A DNA stretch of 27,656 nucleotides from assembly GCF_000701705.1 (NCBI RefSeq), contig NZ_JNJP01000052.1, positions 1-27,656 on the forward strand. Reading direction: 5' to 3'. A program made the translations under genes and the position numbers. The notes beneath the pieces are model-generated. The model searched no databases. It was not told where the DNA came from and saw only the letters and a list, made by a program, of their open reading frames with translations. The DNA comes from Bilophila wadsworthia ATCC 49260 (GTDB taxonomy: Bacteria; Desulfobacterota; Desulfovibrionia; Desulfovibrionales; Desulfovibrionaceae). Every line of letters begins with the position of its first letter. Position 1 is the first letter of the stretch. Positions 20,228 to 27,656 of this stretch are shown one piece after another.

Positions 20228-20463
20228 TTCAGCGCTCCTTGTCTTCCTGTATGGAGGGAAAAACCGCCGGACCGCGCACGGCGTCCGGGGATAGGGAACA
20301 AAACGCATCAAAAAATCCGGCGGGCCCCCTTCTCAGCCGCGATATGCCGCGCCGGAAGGCTTTCCGCTCCGCCGTTTTGAATCCTCCAGTCTAGACAAGT
20401 TGGTATGCGCCGTCAACTGGCCGTCAACTGAATGGAAGCATACCCCCGGCTAGCGGCTCCGGA
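20228..20463. other. Divergent gap between serS and the lipoprotein gene
   Basis: No gene is visible. A short tandem direct repeat, CCGTCAACTG, occurs at 20410-20419 and 20421-20430, about 35 bases upstream of the predicted lipoprotein -35 box; it could be an operator. The serS promoter must lie in the left part but is not obvious. Confidence 0.45.
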
Positions 20464-20492
20464 TTGCATCCCGCCCGCAAAAGGGGTATCAT
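20464..20492 (+). promoter_or_regulatory. Probable sigma-70-type promoter of the lipoprotein gene
   Basis: TTGCAT (20464-20469) and TATCAT (20487-20492) are separated by exactly 17 bases. The expected transcript start is near 20499, 30 bases before the ATG. Confidence 0.6.
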
Positions 20493-20528
20493 TCTCCATT
20501 CTTCAGACAGTCCTTTCGGAGGTTCATC

Positions 20529-21113
20529 ATGTCCATACTGATCCGTCGCGTTGTCACGCTTGCACTGACGCTGGTCACACTGACGCTCCTCGCCGCCTGC
20601 GGCCCGAGCAACAACGTACGCCTCATTTATAACACGAATACGAGCGCCGTCCTCCCCCTGCCCGGTTCGCCCAGCGTCGCCGTAGTCATGTTCAATGACG
20701 AAAGGACCCGCCAGTACATCGGGGAACGCAAGGACGGCTCGGTATTCACCGCCAGCTCCACCATCGCCGACTGGTTCAGCCGCTCGCTCGCCGACGAACT
20801 CGGACGCCAGGGCGTGCAGGTTTCCTTCGCCTCCACGCTGGAACAGGCCCGCGCCGCCAACCCCACGTATATCGTGACCGGCACCATCACCGACGTATGG
20901 CTGCAGGAACAGAGCGCGACCCGCGTGCAGTGCACCATCAAGGCCAAGGTGGCCCTCTCCAACAAGAAGGGCGTGCTCTATTCCGAAAACCTGAGTTCCA
21001 CACAGGAGCGCCAGTTCATCCCGTCCGCTTCCGCCATCGAAAGCCTGCTGTCCGACACGCTCAAGGACCTGCTGGTTCCGGCCGCCAAGAAGATCCAGAG
21101 CCAGATCCACTGA
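20529..21113 (+). CDS. Outer-membrane-type lipoprotein, possibly YajG-like
   Basis: The 194-residue protein has a basic N-terminus, a hydrophobic core and the lipobox LAAC, with the lipidated cysteine at about residue 24, so it is a lipoprotein. The mature part begins GPSNNVRLIYNT and has SVAVVMFNDERTRQYIG, an alternating region ANPTYIVTGTITDVWLQ, and a C-terminal helix. This is similar in style to YajG-type lipoproteins, although the match is by eye. Its role is unknown. It has a good promoter, TCGGAGG before the start and its own terminator, so it is a single-gene transcript. Confidence 0.88.
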   Translation: MSILIRRVVTLALTLVTLTLLAACGPSNNVRLIYNTNTSAVLPLPGSPSVAVVMFNDERTRQYIGERKDGSVFTASSTIADWFSRSLADELGRQGVQVSFASTLEQARAANPTYIVTGTITDVWLQEQSATRVQCTIKAKVALSNKKGVLYSENLSSTQERQFIPSASAIESLLSDTLKDLLVPAAKKIQSQIH

Positions 21114-21138
21114 TCCCTGAGACACCATCAATAAAGAC

Positions 21139-21172
21139 AAGGGGAGAGGAAAACCGTTTCCTCTCCCTTTTC
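21139..21172 (+). terminator. Intrinsic terminator after the lipoprotein gene
   Basis: A long purine arm (AAGGGGAGAGGAAA, 21139-21152) pairs with TTTCCTCTCCC and the T-rich tail CTTTTCCGTTTT (from 21157). The stem is about 13 bp with a short loop. Confidence 0.8.
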
Positions 21173-21215
21173 CGTTTTCCCCTCTGACGACGGGGCCGCC
21201 CGTCACGGTGACGCC

Positions 21216-21545
21216 ATGCGAGAGGAACCCTGCAAGACCTACGGCCATCTTTTCCCCGCCGACCAGCACATTGCGGACGCCGTGGGCGCCGTGCTGTCCG
21301 ATTGGAACATTCCCGAATGCACCGAACTGGAAGGCGATATTTTCCGCATCAGCTTCGAGGGCGTCTTCTTCCCCTTGGACGATGTGCTGGACGCGCTGCG
21401 CCCTTTGCTTTGCGCGGAAAGTTCCGGTAAAATCGACCTGATCGACATGGAAGCCTGGACGCTGACGCGCGCGGCCTTTTCCGGCACGGAAATAACGGTC
21501 AAAACCGTGGGGCTCAACCACGTGCTGGCCTATTCCGGCCACTGA
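21216..21545 (+). CDS. Small conserved-looking hypothetical protein
   Basis: The 109-residue acidic protein begins MREEPCKTYGHLFPADQHIADAVGAV and includes DIFRISFEGVFFPLDDVLDALRPLL and IDLIDMEAWTLTRAAF. It looks like a genuine globular protein, and its third-base composition fits the neighbours. No signal peptide or membrane segment is visible. I do not recognise the family. There is no clear Shine-Dalgarno before the ATG, so the start is uncertain. It lies between a terminator and cobA-hemD and could be co-transcribed with the latter, about 200 bases downstream. Confidence 0.6.
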   Translation: MREEPCKTYGHLFPADQHIADAVGAVLSDWNIPECTELEGDIFRISFEGVFFPLDDVLDALRPLLCAESSGKIDLIDMEAWTLTRAAFSGTEITVKTVGLNHVLAYSGH

Positions 21546-21743
21546 CGTGCCCCTTTTCATCAGCGGCGTTTGCCTATACCTTTGTCGGCGCGCGGATTCT
21601 CCTCTTGCGGCATCATCCCGCCGCGGGACGGACAGGCTGCCCAAGCACGGCCGCTCCGCTTTCACCAAACACGTATTCATCAATCCTGCCTCCCTGACAC
21701 GCGGAATTACGCCCGGATGAGACAGGAAAACAACGAGGATCGC

Positions 21744-23270
21744 ATGAAAGTCTATCTCATCGGCGCCGGACCCGGCGACCCCGGTCTGCTGACCATCAAG
21801 GGCAAGGACATTCTCGAAAAGGCCGATGTGGTCGTGTATGACTACCTCGCCAACGACACCCTGCTCGGCTATGCCCGGCCCGACGCGGAACGCATTTACG
21901 TCGGCAAGGTCGCCGGAAACCATGCGCTCCCGCAGGACGGCATCAACAAGCTCATCATAGAAAAAGCCAAAGAAGGCAAAATCGTCGCCCGGCTCAAGGG
22001 CGGCGACCCCTACATCTTCGGCCGGGGCGGCGAAGAGGCCGAGGAACTGCTGGACGCGGGCGTGCCGTTCGAGGAAGTCCCCGGCATCTCCAGCACCATC
22101 GCGGGCCCGGCCTATGCGGGCATCCCCTTGACGCACCGCAGTTTTTCCTCGTCCGTAACGCTCATCACCGGACACGAAAACCCCGATAAGCCCGGCTCCG
22201 TCCACAACTGGAAGGCCCTCGCCGCCAGCGCGAACACCCTCGTGTTCGTCATGGGCATGAAGAACCTTCCCGACATCGCCCGGAACCTCATCGAAGCGGG
22301 GCTCTCCCCCGACACCCCGGCGGCCCTCGTGCACTGGGGCACCACGGTGAAGCACCGCAGCCTCGCCGCCACCCTCGGGACGCTCCACGAGGAAGGCGTC
22401 AGGCAGGGCTTCACCAATCCTTCCGTCATCATCGTGGGCAAGGTCGTCACCCTGCGCGACCGCCTGAACTGGTTTGAGCAGAAGCCCCTGCTCGGCCGCA
22501 GCGTGGTCGTGACCCGCGCCCGCGAACAAGCCAGCGGGCTTGCCGCGCAGCTTGCCGATCTCGGCGCCGAGGTCATCCAGTTCCCCACCATCGACATCAA
22601 GCCGCTCGAAGACTACTCCAGCGTCGACGCCGCCGTCCGCAATCTCGGCGCATACGACTGGCTCATCTTCACCTCCGCCAACGGCGTCAAATGTTTCTGG
22701 GAACGCCTTGAAGCGCAAGGGCTCGACGCCCGCGCCCTGTACGGCCTGCAGGTAGCGGCCATCGGCCCGGCCACGGCACAGGCCGTGCGCACCCACGGCA
22801 TCGCGCCCGACTTCGTGCCCGAAGCCTACATTGCGGAAAGCGTCGCCGAAGGGCTTATCGGACTGGGCATGGACGGCAAGAAAGTCCTCCTGCCCCGCGC
22901 CCGCGAAGCCCGCGAAGTGCTGCCCGAAGAACTCCGCAAGGCCGGGGCGCAGGTCGACGTGCTGCCCGTCTACGAAACCGTGCCCGCCGCCGCTCACCGT
23001 GACGAAGTGCTCCAGCGCCTTGAGGCCGGGACCCTCGACGCGGTGACCTTCGGCTCCTCGTCCACGGTGGACAACTTCTTTGCCCAGATCCCCGCCGATA
23101 CCATCCGGAACCAGCCCGAGGAAAAGCGCGTGAAGTTCGCCAGCATCGGCCCCGTGACCACCAAAACGCTCGCCAAGTACGGTTTTGCCTGCGACATCCA
23201 GCCCGAGGACTTCACCATCCCCGCGCTGGTCAAAGCGCTGACGGCCCATTACGAAAAACAGGGAGCCTAA
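21744..23270 (+). CDS. cobA-hemD: Fused uroporphyrinogen-III C-methyltransferase / uroporphyrinogen-III synthase
   Basis: The 508-residue protein joins two steps at the branch to siroheme and cobalamin. Residues 1 to ~245 are the SAM-dependent methyltransferase: VYLIGAGPGDPGLLTIKG at the start, then RLKGGDPYIFGRGGEEAEEL, PGISS and PLTHR. Residues ~255-505 are a HemD domain (SVVVTRAREQASGLAAQL, DWLIFTSANGVKCFWERL, AIGPATAQAV, FGSSSTVDNFF, SIGPVTTKTL). Such fusions are known in Desulfovibrio and clostridia. The frame is open upstream to 21570, but MKVYLIG at 21744 is the family start and has CGAGGAT just before it. It supplies precorrin-2 for the cobalamin genes at the window start and siroheme for sulfite reductase. 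purN follows by two bases. Confidence 0.95.
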   Translation: MKVYLIGAGPGDPGLLTIKGKDILEKADVVVYDYLANDTLLGYARPDAERIYVGKVAGNHALPQDGINKLIIEKAKEGKIVARLKGGDPYIFGRGGEEAEELLDAGVPFEEVPGISSTIAGPAYAGIPLTHRSFSSSVTLITGHENPDKPGSVHNWKALAASANTLVFVMGMKNLPDIARNLIEAGLSPDTPAALVHWGTTVKHRSLAATLGTLHEEGVRQGFTNPSVIIVGKVVTLRDRLNWFEQKPLLGRSVVVTRAREQASGLAAQLADLGAEVIQFPTIDIKPLEDYSSVDAAVRNLGAYDWLIFTSANGVKCFWERLEAQGLDARALYGLQVAAIGPATAQAVRTHGIAPDFVPEAYIAESVAEGLIGLGMDGKKVLLPRAREAREVLPEELRKAGAQVDVLPVYETVPAAAHRDEVLQRLEAGTLDAVTFGSSSTVDNFFAQIPADTIRNQPEEKRVKFASIGPVTTKTLAKYGFACDIQPEDFTIPALVKALTAHYEKQGA

Positions 23271-23272
23271 CC

Positions 23273-23953
23273 ATGTCCTTGAAACTCGCCGTCCTCGCTT
23301 CGGGCAGCGGCACGAACTTTCAGGCGATGGTCGACGCCGTCCGGCGCGGCGCGCTGGATGCCGACATACGCCTTGTGATCTGCAACCGGCCCGGCGCGAA
23401 GGTTATCGAACGCGCAAAGGCCGCCGGGATCATCTGCGCCGTGATGGATCACAAGCTGTGGCCGAGCCGCGAAGCTTATGATCTGGCGGTGGCGGACGCC
23501 ATCCTGAAGTCGGGGGCGGATACCGTGGCCCTTGCCGGGTACATGCGCATGTTGACGGCGGGCTTCCTGAACGCGTTCCCGCATCGCGTGGTCAATGTCC
23601 ATCCCGCCCTGCTGCCCTCCTTCCCCGGTATCCACGGCGCGGCGGACGCGCAGGCATGGGGCGTGAAAATCACGGGCTGCACCGTGCATCTTGTCGACGA
23701 GATCATGGACCACGGCGAGGTGATCATACAGGCCGCCGTGCCCGCCATCGCGGGCGAGCCGCTCGATGATCTCCAGAGCCGTATCCACGCGCAGGAACAC
23801 CGCATCTATCCGCAGGCGCTCCAGTGGCTTGCCGAGGACCGGATCAAGATGGACGACGACGGGCGCTCCCTGCATCTCCTGCCCGGCTCCCGCCCTCTCG
23901 CCGCTCCCGCTCCCGGCGTGCTCGTCAGCCCGCCGCTTGAGGAAGGCTTTTAG
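23273..23953 (+). CDS. purN: Phosphoribosylglycinamide formyltransferase
   Basis: PurN transfers a formyl group from 10-formyltetrahydrofolate to GAR in purine synthesis. The 226-residue protein has LAVLASGSGTNFQAM (GAR-binding loop), ICNRPGAKVIERA, LAGYMRMLT, and the catalytic block NVHPALLPSFPGIHGAADAQ. The conserved TVHLVDEIMDHGEVI, with the key Asp, follows. The last ~15 residues (SRPLAAPAPGVLVSPPLEEGF) are a Pro/Ala-rich extension beyond the usual end. It starts two bases after the cobA-hemD stop, so the two are likely co-transcribed although functionally unrelated. Confidence 0.95.
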   Translation: MSLKLAVLASGSGTNFQAMVDAVRRGALDADIRLVICNRPGAKVIERAKAAGIICAVMDHKLWPSREAYDLAVADAILKSGADTVALAGYMRMLTAGFLNAFPHRVVNVHPALLPSFPGIHGAADAQAWGVKITGCTVHLVDEIMDHGEVIIQAAVPAIAGEPLDDLQSRIHAQEHRIYPQALQWLAEDRIKMDDDGRSLHLLPGSRPLAAPAPGVLVSPPLEEGF

Positions 23954-23974
23954 AGGAAGGAAGATTCTTATGGT

Positions 23975-24026
23975 GCTTAGGGGGAGAGGGGGCCTTTCTT
24001 CAGAAAGGCCCCCTCTCCCCCTAAGC
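23975..24026. repeat. G-rich intergenic hairpin repeat, copy B (23-bp perfect stem)
   Basis: The 23 bases 23975-23997 (GCTTAGGGGGAG... ending GGGCCTTT) are exactly complementary to 24004-24026, with the six-base loop CTTCAG. It lies just beyond purN. The core GCCTTT-loop-AAAGGC, the loop ending TTCAG and the G-rich outer arm match copy A at 18896-18936. It could act as a strong 3' barrier to transcript decay or as a terminator. Confidence 0.85.
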
Positions 24027-24509
24027 TGCCCGAGCGGCTTGCTCCTCCCGCTCCCAAGGCTTTCCCATGCGGGCTCCAAACCGACTCCGGATGAGCGCGG
24101 GCCGGGCCGACCAAAACCTTCCCGGCGGATGGGGGGATGAAGCGCTCCGGAAAGCCCAAGAGGGGAACGTGGGCATACCCGGAATTGAAAAACGCACAGG
24201 GGACGAAAAAGAACGGTCGACACTGCTCCGGCGACTGGTTATAACACGGCACCTGACGAATAAAGCCAGCTTTTCCTTCCCATTGAAAACGGCCGTCCCG
24301 TGCAGCTGGCGGAATCAGCAGTTGGGCGCGAAGTGACAGCCCTTGATTCTAGAAGGACAAGGGGTTGAAAAAAGAGAGGGACAAATCGGCGGACGGCCCT
24401 CCAAGGACCGTAGGCGTTAGGCGAATCTTTCGGACTTGCGGGCATTGAGAACGACGCGGCTTTCTCCAAAATATTTTCTCTTCCCACACCAACCTTTAAG
24501 GATGCAGCC
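24027..24509. other. Non-coding gap between purN and the MFS gene
   Basis: About 480 bases beyond the copy B hairpin. Open frames here on both strands lack ribosome-binding sites and protein-like composition. I see no tRNA, no strong repeat and no clear promoter pair. The MFS promoter is presumably in the last 150 bases. Confidence 0.4.
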
Positions 24510-25685
24510 ATGTTTCCGCCGAAACCCCCGAAGGGCGCGGACCCGCGCATGTACTTTTTCCTGTTCCTCCTGACGCTGGGTACGACGCTCGGCTATCAGG
24601 GGTGGACACTCCTCTACACGAACTTTGCGGTGGAAAGCGCCCATCTTTCGGCGGCGGACAACGGCCTTGTGCAGTCGCTGCGCGAAGTGCCGGGACTGCT
24701 CGGATTTTTGATCATCCCCCTGCTCCTCGTCATGAAAGAGCACCGGGTGGCCGCGGTAGCCGCGCTGGCGACCGGCCTCGGCACGGCGCTGACCGGCTTT
24801 TTCCCCTCTTTCGTGCCCGTCATCCTGACGACGCTGCTGATGTCCTTCGGCTTCCACTTTTTTGAGGCCGTCAACCAATCCCTGCTCCTCCAGTATTTCG
24901 ATGTCCGCACCACGCCCGTGGTTATGGGCAAGCTCCGCGGCCTTGCGGCGGGCGGCAGCCTCGCGGCGTCGGTCTTCGTGTTTTTCTGCTCCGATTTTCT
25001 GCCGTATACGATGATGTTCCTCATCGTGGGCGCCCTGTGCATGTTCACCGGCGTCTGGGGCCTGTTCCTCGATCCGACGAACAAGGAACTGCCCATTCAG
25101 AGCAAAAAAATGGTTTTCCGCAGGAAATATTGGCTGTTTTACCTGCTGACCCTTTTTCTCGGCGCGCGGAGGCAGATATTCATCGTTTTCGCCTTGTTCC
25201 TGCTGGTCGAGCATTTCCGGTTCTCGGTCAACACCGTTTCCGTCCTCTTCATGATCAACTATGCGATCAACTGGTTCCTCAACCCGCTCATCGGGCGGAC
25301 CATCAACCGTATCGGCGAGCGCAAGCTCCTCAGCATCGAATATTCCACCGCCATTCTGGTGTTCACCGGCTACGCCACCACGGGCAGCGCGTGGGTCGCG
25401 GGCGTACTCTACGTCATCGACTACATCGTGTTCAATTTCTCCATCGCCCTGCGTACTTTCTTCCAGAAGATAGCCGAACCGCAGGACATCGCCCCGACCA
25501 TGGCCGTGGCTCAGACCATCAACCATATCGCCGCCATTTTCGTGCCCGCGCTCGGCGGCTGGCTGTGGGTGGAGTTCGGTTACCAAATCCCGTTCTTCAT
25601 CGGTGCGGCGCTTTCCGGCTGCTCGCTCCTGCTCGTGCAGATCATCGACAGAGAAATAAGGCTGCACGCGCCCGCCAAGGCTTGA
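24510..25685 (+). CDS. Major facilitator superfamily transporter
   Basis: The 391-residue membrane protein has about 11-12 hydrophobic segments, starting with YFFLFLLTLGTTLGYQGWTL and ending with PFFIGAALSGCSLLLVQII. The loop FLNPLIGRTINRIGERKLL is an MFS-type inter-helix motif (G-X-X-X-D/N-R-X-G-R/E-R/K). The N-terminal half has VQSLREVPGLLGFLIIPLLL, and KLRGLAAGGSLAASV lies in the middle. The substrate cannot be inferred. An in-frame ATG at 24501 also exists, but the AAGG at 24497 is better spaced for 24510. It is followed after 58 bases by a secreted protein gene on the same strand. Confidence 0.88.
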   Translation: MFPPKPPKGADPRMYFFLFLLTLGTTLGYQGWTLLYTNFAVESAHLSAADNGLVQSLREVPGLLGFLIIPLLLVMKEHRVAAVAALATGLGTALTGFFPSFVPVILTTLLMSFGFHFFEAVNQSLLLQYFDVRTTPVVMGKLRGLAAGGSLAASVFVFFCSDFLPYTMMFLIVGALCMFTGVWGLFLDPTNKELPIQSKKMVFRRKYWLFYLLTLFLGARRQIFIVFALFLLVEHFRFSVNTVSVLFMINYAINWFLNPLIGRTINRIGERKLLSIEYSTAILVFTGYATTGSAWVAGVLYVIDYIVFNFSIALRTFFQKIAEPQDIAPTMAVAQTINHIAAIFVPALGGWLWVEFGYQIPFFIGAALSGCSLLLVQIIDREIRLHAPAKA

Positions 25686-25743
25686 TGCATCACAAGGAAC
25701 ACGTTAAAGAATCTCCATATTCAAGCCCTCAGGAGGCACTTGT

Positions 25744-26220
25744 ATGCACGCCTATCTCCGCTCGCTGGCTTTGGGCCTCGCCCTGTTGCTGCCCGCCGTC
25801 CCCGCCTTCGCCGCTGACGCTCCGGCCAAAACCGACGCCGCCATCCCCGACAAGCCCACGCGCATCACCGAACGCAATACGCCGGTGGCCGTGGAATACG
25901 AAGGCAACGACAGCATCGGCTCCCGCCTCGCCACGCGCGTCAAGGAAACCCTCAATTCCAGCAACCTGTTTTCGCTTACCGATAAGGACACGCCCAAAAT
26001 CCGTATCCTCATCGCCACCCAGCCTGAATTCAAAGACCGTCCGGGCGTGGGCTCGGCCTATGCGGTGGTCTGGGTCTTCTCCCAGTCGGAGAACATCCTG
26101 CGCCATTATCTGACCTGCGAAGTCGGCGTCGTCACGCCGGATGAAATCAACGGGTTGGCCGCCAAGCTTGTTGAAGAAACCGACAGCCTCGCTACCCGAT
26201 ACGGGTACCTGTTCCAGTAA
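25744..26220 (+). CDS. Secreted protein of unknown function
   Basis: The 158-residue protein has a typical signal peptide (LALGLALLLPAVPAFAADA, cut after AFA near residue 23) and no lipobox. The mature domain includes ERNTPVAVEYEGNDSIGSRLATRVKE, KIRILIATQPEFKD, AYAVVWVFSQSENILRHYLTCEVGVV and a final helix ending DSLATRYGYLFQ. The alternating beta/alpha pattern is like small periplasmic domains, but I do not recognise the family. AGGAGG is correctly placed before the ATG. It precedes tupB by 18 bases, so it is likely in the same transcript as the ABC genes and may be an accessory or unrelated envelope protein. It is too small for a TupA binding protein. Confidence 0.85.
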   Translation: MHAYLRSLALGLALLLPAVPAFAADAPAKTDAAIPDKPTRITERNTPVAVEYEGNDSIGSRLATRVKETLNSSNLFSLTDKDTPKIRILIATQPEFKDRPGVGSAYAVVWVFSQSENILRHYLTCEVGVVTPDEINGLAAKLVEETDSLATRYGYLFQ

Positions 26221-26238
26221 TCGGAGCATACGCCGGGC

Positions 26239-26934
26239 ATGACCGTCATCACGCAGGCATTCAGCGACGCCTTCCAGCTTCTTGCAAGCGGCGACGAAGA
26301 AACGTTCGCCGCGGTTCAGGCCACGCTGTCCACCTCGGGACTCGCCATGCTCGGCTGCATCATCCCCGGCGTACCGCTGGGCTTTCTGCTTGGCTACACC
26401 CGCTTCCCGGGCCGCAACATGCTCCGCATCCTCGTGGATACGGCCCTCTCTTTCCCCACTGTCGTACTTGGCCTGCTGGTCTATCTCCTGCTTGCCCGGC
26501 AAGGTCCGTTCGCCGATTTCGAGCTGTTGTTCACCGTGCCCGGCATCGCCATCGGGCTGGCCCTGCTCGGCCTCCCCATCGTCATCGCCCACACCTGCCT
26601 CGCCGTGGAACAGGCCGACAGGCTGCTTGCCCCCACGCTCCGCACGCTCGGCGCGGGGCCGTGGCAATTGCTGTTCTCCACAGTCCGCGAACTGCGTTTC
26701 CACCTGCTCACGGCCTGCATCACGGCTTTTGGGCGCGTGGTTTCGGAGGTGGGCATCTCCATGCTGGTCGGCGGCAACATCAAATGGGCCACCCGGACCA
26801 TCACCACCGCGATCACGCTCGAAACGGGCAAAGGCGACTATGCCCGCAGCATTGCGCTCGGCATCGTGCTCGTGGCGCTGGCGTTTGTCCTGAATATGGG
26901 CCTTGCCGCCCTGCGCCGGAGGATGGGCCCATGA
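26239..26934 (+). CDS. tupB: ABC transporter permease, tungstate type
   Basis: The 231-residue membrane protein has about five to six hydrophobic segments and the EAA-type loop TLRTLGAGPWQLLFSTVRELR. Segments such as LRILVDTALSFPTVVLGLLVYLLL, AFGRVVSEVGISMLVGGNIKWATRTITTAITLETGKGDY and the C-terminal ALGIVLVALAFVLNMGLAAL match TupB-type permeases. These import tungstate for tungsten enzymes such as formate dehydrogenase and aldehyde oxidoreductases. Molybdate or vanadate use cannot be ruled out. It overlaps tupC by four bases (ATGA). The start has no strong Shine-Dalgarno and may rely on coupling with the upstream gene. Confidence 0.85.
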   Translation: MTVITQAFSDAFQLLASGDEETFAAVQATLSTSGLAMLGCIIPGVPLGFLLGYTRFPGRNMLRILVDTALSFPTVVLGLLVYLLLARQGPFADFELLFTVPGIAIGLALLGLPIVIAHTCLAVEQADRLLAPTLRTLGAGPWQLLFSTVRELRFHLLTACITAFGRVVSEVGISMLVGGNIKWATRTITTAITLETGKGDYARSIALGIVLVALAFVLNMGLAALRRRMGP

Positions 26935-27611
26935 CCCCGCTCTTCCATCTGGAAAACATCGTCCGGAACTATCCCGATCCCGCAAGCAGCGATCCCCATG
27001 CCGCCCGCACCGTCCTGAACCTTTCCGAACTGGACATCCGCGCCGGGGAAATTCTGGGCATCCGAGGCCATAACGGGAGCGGCAAATCCACCCTGCTCCG
27101 CATCATCGCCCTGCTTGAGCCGCCGGACAGCGGCACCGTGCTTTTCGAAGGCAGGCCCGCCGGGACCGACGATCTGCATCTGCGCCGTCAGGTTACCCTC
27201 CTGCTCCAGACGCCGTACCTGCTCTCGCGTTCCGTAGCCTCAAACGTGGCTTACGGTTTGCGCGTCCGGGGCATCCGCAACGCCTCCGAGCTTCAAAACC
27301 GGATCGCTGCCTCTCTCCTTGCCGTGGGCCTCGATCCCGCCGTTTTCCTGCATCGCCGCCGCCATGAGCTTTCCGGCGGGGAATGCCAGCGTGTGGCCCT
27401 AGCCGCACGTCTGGCCCTGCGCCCCCGGGTTCTTTTGATGGACGAGCCCACCGCCAGCGTGGATCAGCAGAGCGCAGAGCGCATTGCCCTCGCCGCGCGT
27501 CATGCGGCGGATTCCGGTTCCGCCGTCGTCGTCGTTTCGCACGACCACGAATGGATCACGCCGCTCTCCGACCGCCTCGTCACGTTACGGGAGGGGAAGC
27601 TGGTGGAGTGA
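26931..27611 (+). CDS. tupC: ABC transporter ATP-binding protein, tungstate type
   Basis: The 226-residue ATPase powers the TupB permease. It has Walker A GHNGSGKST (GIRGHNGSGKSTLLRIIALL), the Q-loop LLLQTPYLL, the ABC signature LSGGECQRVALAARLAL, Walker B RVLLMDEPTASVD, and the switch His in VVVVSHDHEW. The start ATG at 26931 overlaps the tupB stop. There is no long C-terminal regulatory domain. The substrate type is taken from the partner permease. No tupA-like binding-protein gene lies upstream in the window; it could be beyond the right edge or elsewhere. A large hairpin follows the stop. Confidence 0.88.
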   Translation: MTPLFHLENIVRNYPDPASSDPHAARTVLNLSELDIRAGEILGIRGHNGSGKSTLLRIIALLEPPDSGTVLFEGRPAGTDDLHLRRQVTLLLQTPYLLSRSVASNVAYGLRVRGIRNASELQNRIAASLLAVGLDPAVFLHRRRHELSGGECQRVALAARLALRPRVLLMDEPTASVDQQSAERIALAARHAADSGSAVVVVSHDHEWITPLSDRLVTLREGKLVE

Positions 27612-27616
27612 AAATC

Positions 27617-27656
27617 GGGGGAGGGGAGAAGGGGACCTTTAAAAAGGTCCCCTTCT
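27617..27656. repeat. G-rich intergenic hairpin repeat, copy C (cut by window end)
   Basis: After GGGGGAGGGG (27617-27626), AGAAGGGGACCTTT (27627-27640) pairs exactly with AAAGGTCCCCTTCT (27643-27656). The outer G-rich arm suggests the stem continues past the window. It lies just after tupC and follows the same plan as copies A and B. Confidence 0.75.

Noticed and set aside
17447..20380. Long plus-strand frames opposite der and serS (456, 450 and 500 residues)
   Set aside because: They are antisense shadows of two certain housekeeping genes and have no protein-family features.
20424..23249. 941-residue open frame on the minus strand
   Set aside because: It lies opposite the lipoprotein and cobA-hemD genes, whose products are clearly recognisable. 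Its composition (Gly/Asp/Val/His-rich) is the usual antisense shadow in GC-rich DNA.
24417..26985. 416- and 418-residue minus-strand frames opposite the MFS, secreted-protein and tupB genes
   Set aside because: Charged, repetitive shadow sequences opposite genes with signal peptides and membrane segments in the plus frames.
1..27656. tRNA, rRNA, CRISPR, phage or insertion-sequence features
   Set aside because: I found no T-loop-like motifs in tRNA context, no spaced direct-repeat arrays, and no transposase or integrase reading frames.

Overview
The window looks like chromosomal DNA from a GC-rich, anaerobic, sulfate/sulfite-reducing Desulfovibrionaceae-type bacterium (Desulfovibrio/Bilophila-like). 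The reasons are the GlcD/GlcF-type lactate/glycolate oxidase pair, a fused uroporphyrinogen-III methyltransferase/synthase, anaerobic-style cobalamin genes, a glycyl radical enzyme with its activase, sigma-54 regulation and a probable selenoprotein. The exact species cannot be read from the sequence alone. I see no tRNA, rRNA, CRISPR array, phage or insertion sequence.

Layout. (1) 1-3460, plus strand: late cobalamin genes, namely the end of cobQ, a decayed cbiB, cobT, cobS and cobU. (2) 3651-11464: an accessory block built around an 802-residue glycyl radical enzyme (GRE, 5083-7491). Its activase lies on the opposite strand (3651-4541). Directly downstream is an IscA/HesB-like protein whose frame is crossed by an in-frame TGA followed at once by a hairpin, so it is a likely selenoprotein (7565-7927). 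Next come a TPR protein and a DUF4125-type protein, then a PAS/AAA+/Fis sigma-54 activator (10001-11464). (3) 11646-14399, minus strand: glcD-glcF-type lactate/glycolate oxidase. (4) 14885-16333: a nitroreductase and an orphan amino-acid-type binding protein, convergent on a shared terminator. (5) 16660-20227: aroL, then der and serS on the minus strand. (6) 20529-23953: a lipoprotein, a small unknown protein, fused cobA-hemD and purN. (7) 24510-27611: an MFS transporter, a secreted unknown protein, and a tungstate-type ABC permease and ATPase (tupB, tupC) without a visible binding protein.

How the main block may work. The long AT-rich gap between activase and GRE carries a -24/-12 element facing each gene (minus 4613-4628, plus 4998-5013). 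Midway between them is a palindrome whose right half recurs in a larger palindrome upstream of the sigma-54 activator gene. The simplest reading is that the activator senses a small molecule through its PAS domain and switches on GRE and activase together. The GRE has its thiyl-radical cysteine (Cys443) and glycyl radical site (Gly777), but it lacks the glutamate normally found two residues after the cysteine in GRE eliminases and decarboxylases. No recognisable substrate-processing genes flank it, so its reaction is unknown. GRE, activase, HesB-like selenoprotein, TPR/DUF4125 pair and dedicated activator together are the best candidate here for an undescribed system.

Three long G-rich intergenic hairpins with a shared core (18896-18936, 23975-24026, and 27617 to the window end) form a repeat family that lies beyond the 3' ends of genes.
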